Counted from the stretch's first letter, positions 39,183 to 50,792 are shown. The stretch: 64,000 nt of DNA from Heterodera schachtii (GCA_023374025.1 SIJG01000004.1:2229226-2293225), one strand, 5' to 3'. Notes: generated by a model not told the origin, from the sequence alone. Program-made: numbers and translations.

Positions 39183-40998
39183 TTATCGACGGAAAAAATA
39201 GCCATCGTTGGAGAAAAGAGGCAAAGAATGACGAGGAGAAGAGAATTGATGTTGAACAGATGGAGAACGGGAAGGGGGAACAAAAAGGCATTCTTGCTGG
39301 CGATGGGAGTGTTGGGAACCGCGAAAAACGGCACGCCGAAAGCCATGGCCATGAGGGGACGCGGAGAAAATGGCCGAACTCATCGGAGGGGAGCCAAACG
39401 ATGGAGCCGAGCCGAAGGACGAATTTGAAGAACGACCGTCCAACCGAGTCTTTTTGGGAGGCGAAGTTCGATCATCAAATGAAGAATTATGACGACGGGA
39501 AGGGTTCGAAGGTGCCGAATAGCCACAATGATTTGGAAAGTTTGGCGCATTCGAACGTTCGTCGAACACCGAAAATCGGTCAGCGGAATGCCTAACGGCG
39601 GACGGAAATGCTAAAACAATGAATAAATTGGGCAGAAAAACGGATGGACCTTCCGACGAGGGCGTACTCATTTGTTTTTCGCTCAAACCAATCGGCGCAT
39701 TATAAGCAAATTTGTTCGAAGAATGGAACGATTGGGAAAGGTTGGGCCGATTCTCGGGAAATTCGGTAGAACATTTTGGGCGGTATTTTTGAACTGCTAA
39801 AAACACAAAAATTAATAAATCATAAAACAAAGTATCCATAATCTCTTCCAATAACAATTTTTGGAAATGAAGGAAAAAATCACTCAAAATTTTTGATTTT
39901 CCGTAGCGACTCGAAAGGACAAAAAAAAGGGTGGGGGGAGGGGGGGTCAGAGATTTAAAATTTCCCATCTTTTCCAATGCCTTTTCGTTTTTCCCTAAAT
40001 TTGCTTAAAATCCCCACGCGAAGTTGACCATTTTCCTTGTCCAACTATGGAAGACTGCTCCAACAAAAAGAAATGTACTCACTTAACACAAATCCGTCAA
40101 TTGTTTGTCCGTCCATTTTCGAAATTGCATTTTCCGCTTCGCCGTTCCTCGCAAATTCGATAAATGCAATTCTCTTTGTTTGCAGCACATCCACTTTTCG
40201 AATTGTGCCAAATTTGCGAAATATGTCGAACAAATTGTTAAAATCGATTCGCGGCGATAAGTTGGCAAGAAATATTTTCGTTTCTCTGAAAAAATATAAA
40301 AAAGGTTTAAATTGGTAAAGGGTTAGGGTATAAATCACCCGAATTCGTTTCTTACGACGTCCTCAAATGGTCGATTAAAAGAAAAACGTGACGACCTTTG
40401 ATGATTTTCTTTTCCAGCGTTAACAAAGACTGCATTTGATTTATTTTCGTACGGAAAAGTTCGAACATTATTGAACTAAATAAAAAAAAATCTATTGAAA
40501 TATTAAAAAATGCCATAGTTTTTGTTCCCCCATTTTTGTTTCCTACCCTTTGCTGTTGTTTGCCAATTTCCTGCATGGAATGACGGCTGAGAGAAGTCCG
40601 AAGAGTAGGGCGATGAGAACGGTCCGTCGGAGAAAAGTCATTGAAATTTTTGCGACTAATTTCGGGCGAAGGAGCCCGGCGATGTCGCCGAATTGGAGGA
40701 GACCGATCTAACAATCGAATCGCCATTAACCCAATTCACCCCAAATGGACCCCCACCAGTTTCAAAATCGCGGCTTCTCGTCGGTCCCATCGACCGACTT
40801 CGCAACAGCGCCGAAGTGGGGACGGTCAAGTCAAAACGGACGCGCTTTCTCGCCCTTCTGTCGCTGTGCTGCTTCACTTCTCTGACATCGCTGTCGTCAT
40901 CTTCGTCCCTTTCTGCGAATTTTCATTTTATTTAAAGAATTGTGGCAATTACAACCTTCAAGAACGTCGTCCGACACTTGCTCAGTGTCCCCGTCCAT
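39183..40998 (-). CDS. RRM-domain RNA-binding protein with acidic/basic N-terminus and Ser/Pro-rich tail
   Basis: ATG 40998 opens MDGDTEQVSDDVLE, then exons give RDEDDDSDVREVKQHSDRRA, KRVRFDLTVP (an RVxF-type motif that could bind PP1 phosphatase) and an Arg/Ser-rich stretch RSPPIRRHRRAPSPE. A single RRM follows: KIFLANLSPRIDFNNLFDIF (RNP2-like IFLANL), then TKRIAFIEFARNGEAENAI (RNP1-like RIAFIEF). The tail (about 39.78-39.18 kb) is rich in Ser, Pro, Phe and Arg (FDDRTSPPKKTRLDGRSSNS) and ends DGYFFRR. Several introns are 35-60 bp. It probably binds RNA in the nucleus, perhaps in splicing, by its RS-like region; no closer family is recognised. It starts 47 bp after the stop of the topoisomerase-like gene, as in a nematode operon. 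Confidence 0.7.
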
Positions 40999-41045
40999 GT
41001 CAACGCCATTTTGGCGAAAAGACTTAATTAGTAATCCGTGTTTAT

Positions 41046-43256
41046 TTAAAACAGATTGGAAGTTGCCTCGAGCTTTTGAAGGCCTTCGGAAGTGGGCACA
41101 ATCCAACGGCCGGGGCCAACGACCTAAACGATGCCGAAATGAACAATGAATGGCCACGCGTCCCATTAACATTGGCCAGTTTTTTCTGCACTAATTTGCT
41201 CAATGTTTCCGGGATTGTGTCGTAATTGCCCAACTCCAAAAGTGCCATTTGCGAAATGAGCTTTGCTTCTGACAATCCGCCCTTGGGATTTTCAATTTGG
41301 AGACGACGAACATCGCTAAACAAACACCCAATATAAAACAAATTATATGTATTTTTTAGATTTTTTGGGATTGAAATTTAAAATGTAAATTTGAAACCGA
41401 TTTGGGTATGGCACAAATGCCAAGGAACCAAATACAAAAAGGAAGGACCTGACGATGAATGTTTGCTTGATGAACTGATTCTGCTGTTTGGTCGCTTCTG
41501 TGGGAAGTTCCGTGTCACAAAATTCGGGTCGCATCCATGGGACGACCAACAGAAAGCCCTGGACGACCACCGTATGTTTGACGCTTTTAAAGGTCTCGGG
41601 TCCGATGGAAAATCTAAGGCATATAAAATATTAAAATTGTAGAAATAACGATGCACTTTGTACGGTTTTCCATTTTAAAAATACCAAAATTGCCATTGTC
41701 TCTGTACCGCAACTGATCGATTCTTACTTAATGGTCATTTCGGCAATTTTGCTGGGACACAAACAAGTCGCGAGGAAATAACGACAGATCAATTCGTACA
41801 GTTGACGAGCCAATTGATCCTCTGACAATTGGAAAGTAAAAAAAAAGAAAGAAGTGAGTCCCAAGAAGTTACCGTCCAATGCCTTTCGATATTTCGTCTC
41901 TCTATGGTCGACCAAAAGCGGGTGAATTGGTTCCGCACTTCCCAAACGGTGAATTGGACGGACGAAATTTGACGTAACTTCCTGAAAATGCAACTCAAAA
42001 AAGCATCGTTTGTAAATTTTGCCTGGGCATTTAAACGAATGCCGCAGAGTTCGTCGAGGTGCAAAACAATCGAGGCGATCATCTCTTAAATAATGCGAAA
42101 TTGGTTTGTTTTCAACATTTAAGTGCATAAGTTTTGACAGGATTATTGGAATGACTTAAAATTTGGTCAATTTATCAAATTCAAAGGATTATAGACAGTC
42201 ATCAGAGCAATTTCATACTTAATAACTTTTGGGTGTTCTGATTTGTTGAATTATTTCTTTTGTCTCATTTAAAACTGATGAAAAAACGGCAATTTATTCA
42301 GTATAAAATTATAATTGCCTTTTCAAAGGTTTTACTTTCGTAGCTTTTAAAGAATTGCTTAATATTTGCTGACCTTTTCTGGGAAAACCTGCCGAATATT
42401 TGTTGCCATTTGTCAGCGGGGATGAAATGAGTCCGATTTTATTGAGTTTTCTGGCCACCTCAATTGTCATTTGGGGGTCCAATTGGAGCCGGTCACTCGC
42501 TAGGCAAAACAACGTCAATGTGTTCATTGGAGGGGGTGGCGCATGTTCAATGAATTTTGAGCCGAATTCGGAGACTGATGCTTGACTCCGTCGCTGAGTT
42601 GTTGATAAAACCATGGTACAGATGCACAACAAATCACTAATCGATACCTCCAAGTCGCGGAATCGATGCTCCGTAAAAATTTTGTCAGTCCGATTGAACG
42701 GGCACAATTCATGTTCAACAACAAAACCCAACTGACCCCTGGCCACAGCCGACGGACTCTGAAGGCGACACGTAATCTGAAGGAGAATTAACTGTCATTC
42801 CTTGGGCAAAACGACGATTCAAAAGGATAAAATGGAAGAGAAATGGGCCCAATGAAAAATTATGACTTTTAAAGGAAACCTTTTCTTTGTTCTCCCCGGA
42901 ACCAACATGGGCCATCAAAATGTGAAGTATTTTCAATTGCAAAGGGAATTTGGCCGGCGGTGGTGCAAAATTGAAAATTGGCGAAGTCGAAAACAAACCA
43001 AAATCAGAAGAGGCGGAAGTACAAAACTAAAAAAGACAGAAACTGTTAAGGTCTTTGGTCATCAAATTGTGCTTACTTCTGACGAACTATTCGAAGGCAC
43101 CGGCGGTTGTTCCCGAATTTGAACAGTTCCCATTGGGTCGGGTGGAAAATTTCCGCAACCATTTGCTCCATCGGTTAAGGACTGATTGGATGTCAAACAA
43201 GTGCTGTCCTCAGTCGATTGATTATTCGCAACAGTATTTTCAATAGAGCAGCTCAT
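41046..43256 (-). pseudogene. Decayed or divergent DNA topoisomerase III-like gene lacking the catalytic tyrosine
   Basis: Minus-strand exons match the core of type IA topoisomerase III. QLGFVVEHEL corresponds to the LGFVVE block. MNTLTLFCLASDRLQLDPQM leads into TIEVARKLNKIGLISSPLTN; in family members this is GFISYPRTET, with tyrosine as nucleophile. Here serine replaces it and RTET is TNGN. Next come GSAEPIHPL (for HPPIHPT), QLYELICRYFLATC, FSIGPETFKSV, GLSEAKLISQMALLELGNYD (for LTEADLIALMEKHGIGTDA) and WIVPTSEGLQKLEATSNLF, then a stop. No Toprim metal motif is visible and the C-terminal zinc region is absent. Splice sites stay usable (one join near 42030 may use GC-AG), and the first exon (MSCSIENTVANNQSTED) is speculative. 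Either a pseudogene or an expressed non-cutting paralogue. Confidence 0.6.
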
Positions 43257-43619
43257 TTTGAGAGTTAATTTCTATGCATGGATATTATTTGCTGAATCAC
43301 ATCGACATCACCCGGAAATGAGCTCCTGTGGAATTTTAAAAAATTAATTTTGAAGTTTGTTAACAGATTTTTTGTAGGGTTTTGATGGTTGGTATGACAT
43401 TTATTTCGACCCATTCCGGACTCCGAACCGAATTCGAACAAAATGTAGAAAATTCAATTTTTAACACAACTCACATTTAAGCAATATTATCAATTCAAAT
43501 CGCAATTATTATTGGCATGTAAAATTGTGAAACAGTAACCGAACAGAAACGGATTAAATTTTTTTTTTCCATTTTTTTGAGAAAAAGGGCTTGCCCGTCT
43601 TAAATATTACCAGAGCCAA
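43257..43619. other. Divergent intergenic region between topoisomerase-like gene and exo-3
   Basis: About 360 bp that should hold the promoters of both genes. It is AT-rich with a T run before the exo-3 start. No element was recognised. Confidence 0.5.
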
Positions 43620-44943
43620 ATGTCATCTGCGAAAAGCGAAATAAAAAAAAGAAATTATCCAATATTTAAAAACAGCGAACAAAAAGGTCAGGAGGCAAAG
43701 AAGAAAAAGATGTTTGAGGGGCCAATCAAAATTTGGTCATGGAATGTCGCCGGTCTGAGGGCGTGTGTTAAAGTGATTGTTAAATGAATTGAACTCGCCT
43801 TCTCTCTTAAAACGAAAGTTATTAAGAAAGGAGGGCACAAACATATTCGTGATTCGGGTGCTGACATTGTGTCACTGCAAGAAACGAAATGTTCGGAATT
43901 TCCTGCTGAAATCAACGCATTGGACGAATATCCATACAAAAAACTGCTGATGACTAATGAGAAAAAAGGGTATGCTGGCGTGGCACTCCTTTCCAAGGAG
44001 AGACCAATTAAGGTTGGCAAATCACTGATAATTGCAAAATAATTTTGAAAAGGTTGAGGAAGGCATGGGCGACGTGGACTTTGACGACCACGCGCGTTAC
44101 ATCCAAGCGGAATTCGCCGCCTTTTTCTTAATCGCTGTCTATGTGCCAAATGCTGGTCAAAAATTGGTGAATCTACAGAAGAGAGGACGCTTTGATGAAC
44201 TTCTGCTCAACAAACTCTCTGCCCTGAATGAGAGAAAGGCGGTGATAATTGCTGGGGATATGAACGTGGCGCACCAGGAGATTGGTAGGTGAAAACATCG
44301 GATTCTGCATTATGCTTTGTCCTCCAAATTATTGGAATTTATTACTTTTGGAAATGGACCAAATCGGACCCTAAAAATGACCCCAGCAGGCCCGTAACCA
44401 GATGGGGGGGGGGCAGCGGCAAGGGGGCAGTTGCCCCCCCCCCCGGAATTTAGTTCAAAGATAATTTTGAATTGGTTTTACCTCGTGGAACGAACTTTTC
44501 ACTTGCACAGATCTTCGAAATCCCGAAACGAACAGAAACAAAACCGCCGGATTCACAGACCAAGGTTTGGAGAAGAGAGAATGTTTCTCCATTCGTTCCC
44601 CTTTGACTTTGCTTTGCTTTTCAGAACGTAACGCATTCACTCGCCTTTTGGACGTTGGTTTTGTCGACGTTTGGAGGACCCGTAACCCGGAGACCACTGG
44701 CGCATACACTTACTGGTACGGAATGGGATCGGACGGAATTGATTCTCCCTGGTATAAATCGAGTCTTTAATCTGTTCCATTTTAGGTCGTACATTGGCAA
44801 GCGATTCGCCGATAACATTGGGTGGCGTTTGGACTATTTCGTTGTCAGTCAACGACTGTTTGACAAAGTCACCTTCTTGTGACATTCTTAACACCATCCG
44901 TTGCAGTGACCACTGTCCCATTTCGATGGAGCTGAACCTTTAA
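43620..44943 (+). CDS. exo-3: AP endonuclease, APEX1/ExoIII family, with an apparent 1-nt frameshift
   Basis: Exons give MSSAKSEIKKRNYPIF, IKIWSWNVAGLRACVK, DIVSLQETKCSEFPAE with the metal-binding glutamate, KGYAGVALLSKERP, AVYVPNAGQKLVNL, IIAGDMNVAHQEI with the DxN pair, TAGFTDQERNAFTRLLDVGF, and NIGWRLDYFVVSQRLFDK. This is the base-excision repair enzyme cutting at abasic sites. After DKVTF the frame runs into a stop at 44880-44882, but the +1 frame at once continues CDILNTIRCSDHCPISMELNL to a stop at 44941-44943. That tail holds the SDH catalytic histidine and is clearly homologous. So a single extra T near 44878, or a sequencing error, separates the two parts. Removing the stretch as an intron would need a 28-nt intron. 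The intron at 44291-44511 contains a G/C-rich element end. Confidence 0.85.
44395..44452. repeat. G/C-rich hairpin inside an exo-3 intron
   Basis: After CCCGTAACCAGATG come a run of about ten G, a spacer, and GGGGGCAGTTGCCCCC, a near-perfect palindrome extended by C. This looks like the end of a DNA transposon, but no partner end was found. Confidence 0.45.
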
Positions 44944-45317
44944 TTCATAAGGATGAATTTTGATTGATCTCAACAGATCGCTTTTATTTATTTATTTGAT
45001 TTGTCATTTAATTGACACTTATTTTTTAGTCAATGGAATTATTCATTCAATTTGTAAAATGACAAACATTATACTTTTATTATTATCGTTTAAAGAATTG
45101 GATTAATGTTACCATGAGAGAATCGGACGAATTCTTTTAATAAGTGTCCATTCGTTCGTCCATTGTTATTTCCCCCCCCCCCCCTCAGTAAGTGCTTTTT
45201 CGTTCTGCCAATGTGCCCTTCTTCTGAGTTTGTGCCTTTGGCATGACTTCGGCCCTTCGCGGTTTCTGCCTTTCCCCCGCTGGTCAGCAGACGAATCTTT
45301 TCCCATTTTGCAGTGAA
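44944..45317. other. Intergenic between exo-3 and swan-1
   Basis: AT-rich 3' flank of exo-3 followed by a C run at about 45172-45184 ending in CTCAG, an acceptor-like context that may be a trans-splice site upstream of the DCAF7 gene. No gene seen. Confidence 0.45.
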
Positions 45318-47196
45318 ATGGCGACGAACGCAGCACAGAAACGGAAGGAAATCTATCGGTGGCATTTGAAAGCAAATGAATGCCTAATTTCGTCAATTTA
45401 AAACCGTTTAAGGTACAAAGCGTCGTTCAATGTTTATGCGATGGGATGGTCCACCAAATTGGACAAGTGAACACTCTCTTTTCGCTTTTATTTTGTTTTT
45501 CATTGGTTTAGTCACCTCAAATTTCGCTTGGCCATCGGCAGTTTCATCGAGGAATACAACAACAAAGTGTCCATTGTGCAGCTGCACGAGGACCAAGGCG
45601 AATTTGGTCATCTCGGCACTTTCGACCATCCGTTCGTTCCCTTCCCTTTCCCTTTATTTTTTCCGTTTAGTTACCCCTCGACAAAGGTAAGAACTGACAA
45701 TGAGTCGGCTCAATCGTGAAGTTCCTCCTCAATTGGCACCATTTTTCTCTTTTCGGTGCTGTGGATCCCCGACCCAAAGTCGGCTTTTCCTGATTTATTA
45801 GCGACCACCGGCGATTATTTGCGCATTTGGCGAATCGGCGGTCACAACGGCGCTTCGTTGGAAGTTCGGCTGGACAATGTTTGTTAGGGAATTACAAATA
45901 ATCGAAAATTGCTGAAAATGCCTCACAGAACCGTTCGTCTGAGTATTGCGCGCCTCTCACTTCGGCCGATTGGAACGAAGTGGACGTGTCACTGATTGGG
46001 ACGTCGAGCATCGACACAACGTGCACCATTTGGCAGATAGAGGCACGGAAAAGGGAATTTGTAGCAAATTTAAATGCCAAATTAAAGACAGGGCAAGCAG
46101 TGGCGAACACGGAACACGCAATCGGAGGGAATGTGAAGGTAATGAACGAACGCACCTTTTCAAAACAGGGGATAGCGAATGTATTATTCTTTCTTTGCCT
46201 AACAGACCCAACTCATCGCACATGACAAGGAAGTGTACGACATCGAAGTGAGACCCCACCAGGGATGGCACGGAATTACGACATTATTGGGCTCGGAATC
46301 CGGATTTCCGAAAAAATTTTGACGTCGGAATGTCATCCCTTCTCCCCACCATCCCCCAATTGTGCCTTCCCTTTCTCAGTTCTCAAAACTGTCCTCGGGA
46401 CGCGACATTTTCGCATCAGCCGGTGAGAATAATGAAAAAAGAAACAATCCGTTAAAATGCAAATTGACAGGCGCTGACGGAAGCATTCGAATGTTCGGTT
46501 TGTGTTGCGAAAGGCGCAGCAACAATTATCCGCTTCTTCAGATCTCCGCCACATGGAATACTCAACAATTGTTTTCGAAGAACCCTCCAAAAAGCCTTTG
46601 CTCAGATTAGGTGGGCCAAATAAGAAAAGGAAGGGACTAATGTTAGGGTTTAGCATGGAACAAGCAGGACCACAATTACTTGGCAACATTCGCCCAAAAT
46701 TCCAACGAAGTCTGTTTCTTTTTTGTACGGTCCGAACTGGACTCAGTGCTTTTCAGATTTACATTCTCGACATTCGGATCCCGTCAATGCCCGTCTCGGT
46801 GCTGAAGAATCATACCGGATCAGTCAATGGTAATTGCTTGCGCTTTGACAAAATGGAAATTCCATGGCGCACATTTCTAAGGCATCGCTTGGGCTCCCCA
46901 TTCGACGTGCCATTTGGTCACTGCCGGTACATTCGCAATTTTATTCATTACATCACAATTTTCTAATTTCAGCCGAGGATTGCCAAGCTTTGATTTGGGA
47001 TGTGCATCAAATCCCGAGGGCAGTTGACGACCCAATTCTCGCCTACGCGGCAGCCGGGGAGGTGAGAAACGAATTCCGACATGGCCATGTGACTATAAAA
47101 GTTCGTTGACAGATCAACCATGTGCAATGGTCGTCGGCACTAAGCGATTGGATCAGCATTTGCTACGACAAAACACTGGAGTTACTCCGGGTGTGA
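45318..47196 (+). CDS. swan-1: DCAF7/WDR68-type WD40 protein
   Basis: Exons give a full WD40 propeller of the DCAF7 family: [20 protein letters not shown] (joined across an intron near 45380), [55 protein letters not shown] then [77 protein letters not shown] and a last exon ending [13 protein letters not shown]. The close match over the whole length gives high confidence. DCAF7 is a scaffold for DYRK/HIPK kinases and CUL4 ligase, and the worm SWAN proteins act in Rac signalling (family knowledge). The first intron is about 50 bp. A human-absent insert ([20 protein letters not shown]) lies between repeats near 46050. Confidence 0.9.
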
Positions 47197-47629
47197 AAGT
47201 GACTGATTGGATGTCAATTTGTACATAGTTATTGCACAATTCATTTTATAATATATAGTCAGTCATTCATACATCACTTGCATTTTAAATAAAATTCAAA
47301 AAGTGCATTGCATTTGAAACTAGCGATTCATGTTGACTTCCTCAACCGGATTATTCTCGGCTTAATTTGAAGCAAGAAATAATGTATGAAATGAAATCAT
47401 TTATTTGTTTGTGTGGGAATATTTTGAAAATACAGAATTCACTTACAAAGGATGAATAAATATACATTTAAGCAAAGTGTGTTATTTGATAAAGCATTGT
47501 AAAAATAACCAAGCGAGACTAAATAGATGGAAATGACCCAAAATAACAAAAATAAAAACATTCCTTTGGTGTCGATGGCAATTCATTCATTCGACACCCT
47601 TTTTGACCGGGCCACCGAATCACAGGCGA
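47197..47629. other. Convergent intergenic region
   Basis: Lies between the stops of the DCAF7 gene (+) and the LITAF gene (-), so it holds two 3' UTRs. It is AT-rich with AATAAA-like words and nothing else recognised. Confidence 0.5.
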
Positions 47630-48536
47630 GAAAATCTGCCGACGAGTCGCTTGCAGGAGGGACCTTAAGAAAAGAAATAAACGGAAGGAGGGGAAAAGAT
47701 TAAAAAACATTACAAGTGTGGAGAACATCGAGACAAGAGTCAATGCAGAAAGGCAAACAGCTGGGAAAAAAGAAAAAAGTCAGAAGTGTTCAATGGATGG
47801 ACTCTTTCCTCCTATTTAACCCAATAAACAAAGTTATTAGTAAGCCAATTAATCGGTGGATTATGTGTTTGGATATATTATAAAGAAATGGGCTTATTCC
47901 AATTACATTTAGGGGATGCAAATAAATAAGGCGCTGAAAATCAAAGATTACCAAAGGCACCACGGAATGAGCAAGAAAAAGCCGAGAACGAAGCAAACAG
48001 CCATAATAATCCAAGGCAAAGCACTGAACAGAAAACGAAATAAACAACACAAAAATAAAAGAGCACCGACCCGGGGAGTTGTTGAGTGTGAGAAACTGAA
48101 GGGAAAGAAAAACGAAAGAATTAATTCGAATGGAAACACAAAAAATAAACAAAAACCAACCGATGTGATTGCGACAGTACGGGCTAAATGTTAAGGGAAA
48201 AGCTGACAATGAACTGACATAATCACTCGCAACTGACCAGTCCATTTCCACCGGAAATGGCCCAAAAGGGGCGGTGCGTGCCCGAATGACAATTGGCACA
48301 TTGGTCGGAACAGTCACACGGACATTCGAAGCGGCGAAAGTTGGAGGAGGCGGGTAACTGAGAGAACGACAGTGAAATGAAAGAATGGCAAATTCCGTGT
48401 CGTTTCAAATTGTCATGTGAGCATTCTTAACTCATTTTTAGCCCAAATCAACTTACAATGGAATGCCTCCATGTTGCGTTTTCGTTGGCTCTGCGTTAGG
48501 ACCCCCGGGGTACGGAGGCGGCGGAGTATTGGGCAT
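47630..48536 (-). CDS. LITAF-domain endosomal membrane protein
   Basis: The exons join to a typical LITAF/SIMPLE protein. A proline-rich start (MPNTPPPPYPGGP, then YPPPPTFAASN) leads to GPFPVEMDCPYCRNHI, in which an intron at about 48238 splits the first CPxC. A hydrophobic half-embedded segment follows (LPWIIMAVCFVLGFFLLIPW), then FCIDSCLDVLHTCPSCKRLV ending GRFSRL, where the second HxCPxC is completed by a GTAATG donor and a TTCTTAAG acceptor. Two CPxC knuckles bind one zinc ion, and the hydrophobic part lies in the cytosolic leaflet of late endosomes, where such proteins recruit ESCRT and ubiquitin ligases (family knowledge). The join between the knuckle exon and the hydrophobic exon near 48160-48085 is the least certain. 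Confidence 0.72.
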
Positions 48537-49142
48537 TGTGTCAGAACAAATATTGTAAAGTGACAAAGTTAAAAGCAAATATTGGGTCGCCTGAAACGAA
48601 TGAAAAAAAGAAGGAATCACAACTCACAATCAAAAAAAGCTTTTATTTCAAAATGCATTTTTTAAATTTTGAATAAACAAATAATAAATAAATGATTTAG
48701 CAAAATATGGATTTTTTGGTCGAATTTGTTATTTAGAGCAAATGTTACATTTTATATGTTTGAGCTTATTACACAACTTTTGCAGCGGAATACGCAAATT
48801 TGAAATCCGATTCCAAATAGGTTTGAACAGAAGAAGATGAAGAACAGGTGTTAATGAACACCCGACTTGTCGCATTCAATTTTCAAATTCCATATTTTTT
48901 TGAACTTTTTAAAAAGCTACCAGACTGCGATAAATCTACTTCATCCTGTGATTTTAAACAACTCATCAAGAAGTTTGATTTAATTTGTCGAGGTTTTACT
49001 GTTTAAAGGGTTTGGTGGCCAATTTTCTCATTTTTTCTTTTTGAAACGGTTTAAAAACCAAAAGTTACTATTTATTTAGAAGACTTTTCTCAATATAAGA
49101 AGTAAAATAATAATAGACGTTGGTCAAATCGATGTGTTAATA
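48537..49142. other. Intergenic, AT-rich
   Basis: Lies between the start of the LITAF gene and the stop of the Ras-like gene, both on the minus strand. No gene or clear repeat is seen; it should contain the LITAF promoter and the 3' UTR of the GTPase. Confidence 0.5.
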
Positions 49143-50792
49143 TTAAAAGTCCATCACAATCTGTGCATTTGACTTCTCTGGCTTCAGTTTCCGGCTAAGT
49201 GAGAACTTCGAGTCTTCTGTTAAAAGTGACAGATTAAACTCATTGTCAGCTTTTTGGGAAAAACCCATTTTTTCGAAAGAGGAAAAACGGGCCAAGAACT
49301 GTCTTTTTTCCTTTTCAATTAATGTCTCTAATGGCTCACTCAATGAATGAATGAATCTTTCGCTGAGGTGCTGCGCAATTTCGGCGACTGATTTTCGGTC
49401 ATTTGCGGACACTTCGAACAGTTTGACTAAACAACGTTATGTTTTCTTCTTTTCCAATCTTACCATAATGCAAAAGGCTGTAATTAGCTATGCTTTTTAC
49501 TTGCTTTTGGTTTTCAATTACCTACCATTGAAGTAACAATTAAGTTTTTTTCTTTTTATTCTTTTTGGTGGAACTTCTCGGCCTAATTCTTCAGCACATT
49601 GAAACCATTTTTACTCTTTTGGCGTTTTTTCGAATTCAATGGCATAAATTTAAATGGTAAATTCATCTTCCCCCTCCCCACCTTTTTCACGACTCGCCCA
49701 GAGAAGTGCGCTTTCCGTGTTCACTTTTTTGCCCGCCATTTCGCAATTTGTTCCGACCACGGCAATTGGTACCTGAAAAGGGAAGGGATATTTTTTAAGG
49801 CATTGGCACGGAAAGGGCAACTTCCTTCCGTTCTTTGCTCGTGCCGTTCTTTTCCCTCTCCAAATATTTTTTCAACGCTTCCATTTGACTTAAAGCCAAA
49901 GGGTCCAAAACGGAATAAACGAGCAGAAAGGCATCGGCAACCTCAAAATGGCAATTGCTTAGCCCGAGGGAGTGTCATTCAGGGAAGGGGGGGGGGACTG
50001 TTCTTTTGAATTCTTATCTTTTCTCTAAATTGTTTACACTGTCTTATTGGAATATTGAAGATAAACCCCGGACGGGTCGGAATTCTTTTGGTGACACTCT
50101 GTCCTTGGCCAGGAAATTCGAATTTCCCCCTCTTTTTTACGATAATAACCTGAAGGTACGGTTTTCTCAACTCAATGCTGCCAAAGTCCGTTATGCCAGC
50201 AGTGTCATGGAAAAGAATGAGAAGTGAGCGCTGCGGCATTTGGTCAACGGAACGAAAGTCGCCGAATTGGACATGGAAAGTGTCTTCGACGGTGGGAACG
50301 TAAAGCTAAGCAAAGAAAGAAAATGGAAACGGAGGACGAAGCGAAGGAAAAGAAAAGTCGGGAAGGAAAATGGAACCGAAAATTGGGAGGCTTTGGGAAT
50401 GGGGGGGGGGTTGGCATTGAGTAAATTTTTTGAAAAATTCGCTTAACGCGACAAGGGACGGATTAGAGAAGGAAAAGTTAAGTCACTTGGCCATCGGACG
50501 AGGAAGTGCTTGGCTTTGGGTCGTGCTGATTGATCAGACTTTTCAAAAGTGAAGTCTGAAAAAAGAAATCTTTTTTAATCTGAAAAAAAGAAATCTTTTT
50601 TAATGTCAATGAAATATCGAAAAATAAACGCTATTCGAAAGAAAAGTGACTTTACTTCAAAGGTTTACCTTCCCCACTTTTTTCGGTCCAAGGACAACCT
50701 TAATTGCCTAATTAACATTTTAGTTTAATTAAGGCATTTTATGTGTCCATTTCGGTAACATTTCTTCTCACCACGTGCATTTTCGTCCTCAT
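49143..50792 (-). CDS. kappaB-Ras (NKIRAS)-like small GTPase
   Basis: Exons join as MRTKMHV, then AIKVVLGPKKVGK|TSLLKS with the P-loop split by an intron near 50650. Next are YVPTVEDTFHVQFGDFRSVD with a switch I-like threonine, LLILFHDTAGITDFGSIELR with the DTAG switch II, DAFLLVYSVLDPLALSQMEA, VPIAVVGTNCEMAGKKVN, and KLFEVSANDRKSVAEIAQHL. The start KVVLGPKKVGKTS and the SANDRKS block resemble NKIRAS1/2, which hold NF-kappaB inhibitors in check. The usual NKxD guanine motif reads TNCE, so nucleotide specificity may be relaxed. There is no C-terminal CaaX box; the tail ends AQIVMDF, so no prenyl anchor is expected. Assignment to the kappaB-Ras branch is likely, not certain. Confidence 0.75.

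Noticed and set aside
41391..41642. + strand frame with protein-like composition
   Set aside because: Antisense of a topoisomerase-like exon that has family similarity on the minus strand.
44871..44908. A 28-nt intron rescuing the AP endonuclease frame
   Set aside because: It is shorter than any other intron here and would remove conserved residues before the catalytic histidine.
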